This document shows, piece after piece, positions 6,045 to 6,332 of a stretch of 6,332 nt of DNA (its first letter is position 1; every line of letters begins with the position of its first letter). The notes below the pieces were generated by a model that saw nothing but the letters and a program-made list of their open reading frames with translations, did no database searches and had not been told where the DNA came from. The translations under genes were made by a program, and so were the position numbers. Where the stretch lies: contig PCAI01000014.1 in the NCBI GenBank assembly GCA_002731195.1, positions 4,081-10,412 on the forward strand, given 5' to 3'. Origin of the DNA: Methanobacteriota archaeon. Lineage in GTDB: Archaea > Thermoplasmatota > Poseidoniia > Poseidoniales > Thalassarchaeaceae.

Positions 6045-6332
6045 TCAGTTCCCCTTCTTCTTACCTGCAATCATATTCAACATCCTGTTCGTCACGGCGA
6101 AACCTCCGATGACGTTTATCATTGCAAGAATGATAGCAACAAAGGCTAGAATTCCAGATGTTTCTGTCTCTAAGCCACTAAAAATGACATTTGCACCAAT
6201 CAATGCTCCAACAACACTGATTCCGGATATTGCATTAGCACCACTCATTAGAGGAGTATGTAACATCGAAGGAACTTTAGTTATTAGTTCAAATCCGAGG
6301 AAGATTGCTAAAACAAATAATGTTATTGAACC
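6045..6332 (-). CDS. pntA2: NAD(P) transhydrogenase subunit alpha 2, membrane part (5' partial)
   Basis: This is the small membrane subunit (alpha 2, domain II) of the transhydrogenase in its split, three-subunit arrangement. The frame is open to the window edge: before the Met codon at 6266 it reads I-F-L-G-F-E-L-I-T-K-V-P-S-M-L-H-T-P-L-M-S-G, the conserved core of the family. That Met is therefore internal, and the true start lies outside the window. The 95 visible residues of a normal length of about 100 cover most of the protein. Three membrane segments are visible: a partial one at the edge, one at A-I-S-G-I-S-V-V-G-A-L-I-G-A-N-V, and one at I-L-A-F-V-A-I-I-L-A-M-I-N-V-I-G-G-F-A-V. It ends in the usual T-N-R-M-L-x-M-I plus a lysine tail. 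The His in H-T-P-L-M-S-G faces the proton path in known structures. Separation from the NAD-binding part is typical of Thermus-type and several archaeal enzymes. Confidence 0.93.
   Translation of the reverse strand, partial: GSITLFVLAIFLGFELITKVPSMLHTPLMSGANAISGISVVGALIGANVIFSGLETETSGILAFVAIILAMINVIGGFAVTNRMLNMIAGKKKGN

Noticed and set aside
6264..6266. Met codon as the start of pntA2
   Set aside because: The 22 codons before it are in frame and encode the conserved F-E-L-I-x-K-V-P-S block that precedes H-T-P-L-M-S-G.

Overview
The window is almost entirely coding and comes from an AT-rich archaeal genome (by eye, GC in the mid-30s percent). The best lineage clue is the tRNA-splicing endonuclease at the left edge, a family of archaea and eukaryotes. 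Together with a proton-pumping transhydrogenase, a TatC-like protein and a large exported M6 peptidase, it suggests a mesophilic euryarchaeon, perhaps a planktonic Poseidoniales/Marine Group II or III type. That placement is inference; no rRNA or other strong marker is present.

Layout: the left edge holds the 3' part of a plus-strand gene for an EndA-like tRNA-splicing endonuclease, whose reading frame is open to base 1. The rest (355-6332) is one co-directional minus-strand cluster, read right to left: pntA2 (5' end outside the window), pntB, a signal-peptide membrane protein with an extracellular CxCH domain, a TatC-like translocase subunit, and an M6-family metallopeptidase. Spacings are 2, 77, 1 and 33 bases, so these genes are probably co-transcribed at least in part. 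The last minus-strand gene and the plus-strand endA converge and overlap tail to tail by 30 bases. There is no stretch over 300 bases without a gene, and no RNA gene, mobile element or CRISPR array is visible.

The most interesting feature is the TatC-like protein. After six membrane segments it carries a C-terminal cytoplasmic domain of about 105 residues. Its cysteine pattern (CxC, then C, then C 26 residues later) and surrounding residues resemble the N-terminal domain of heterodisulfide reductase subunit A (HdrA). This would be a TatC fused to a possible Fe-S or thiol redox module. Just downstream, the M6 peptidase begins with S-R-R-x-x-x-K, a partial twin-arginine motif, so it may be a dedicated Tat substrate. 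Just upstream, and spaced from tatC by one base, is the CxCH membrane protein. Working idea (inference): a redox-linked protein export cluster, with the transhydrogenase supplying NADPH or balancing redox and proton-motive force.
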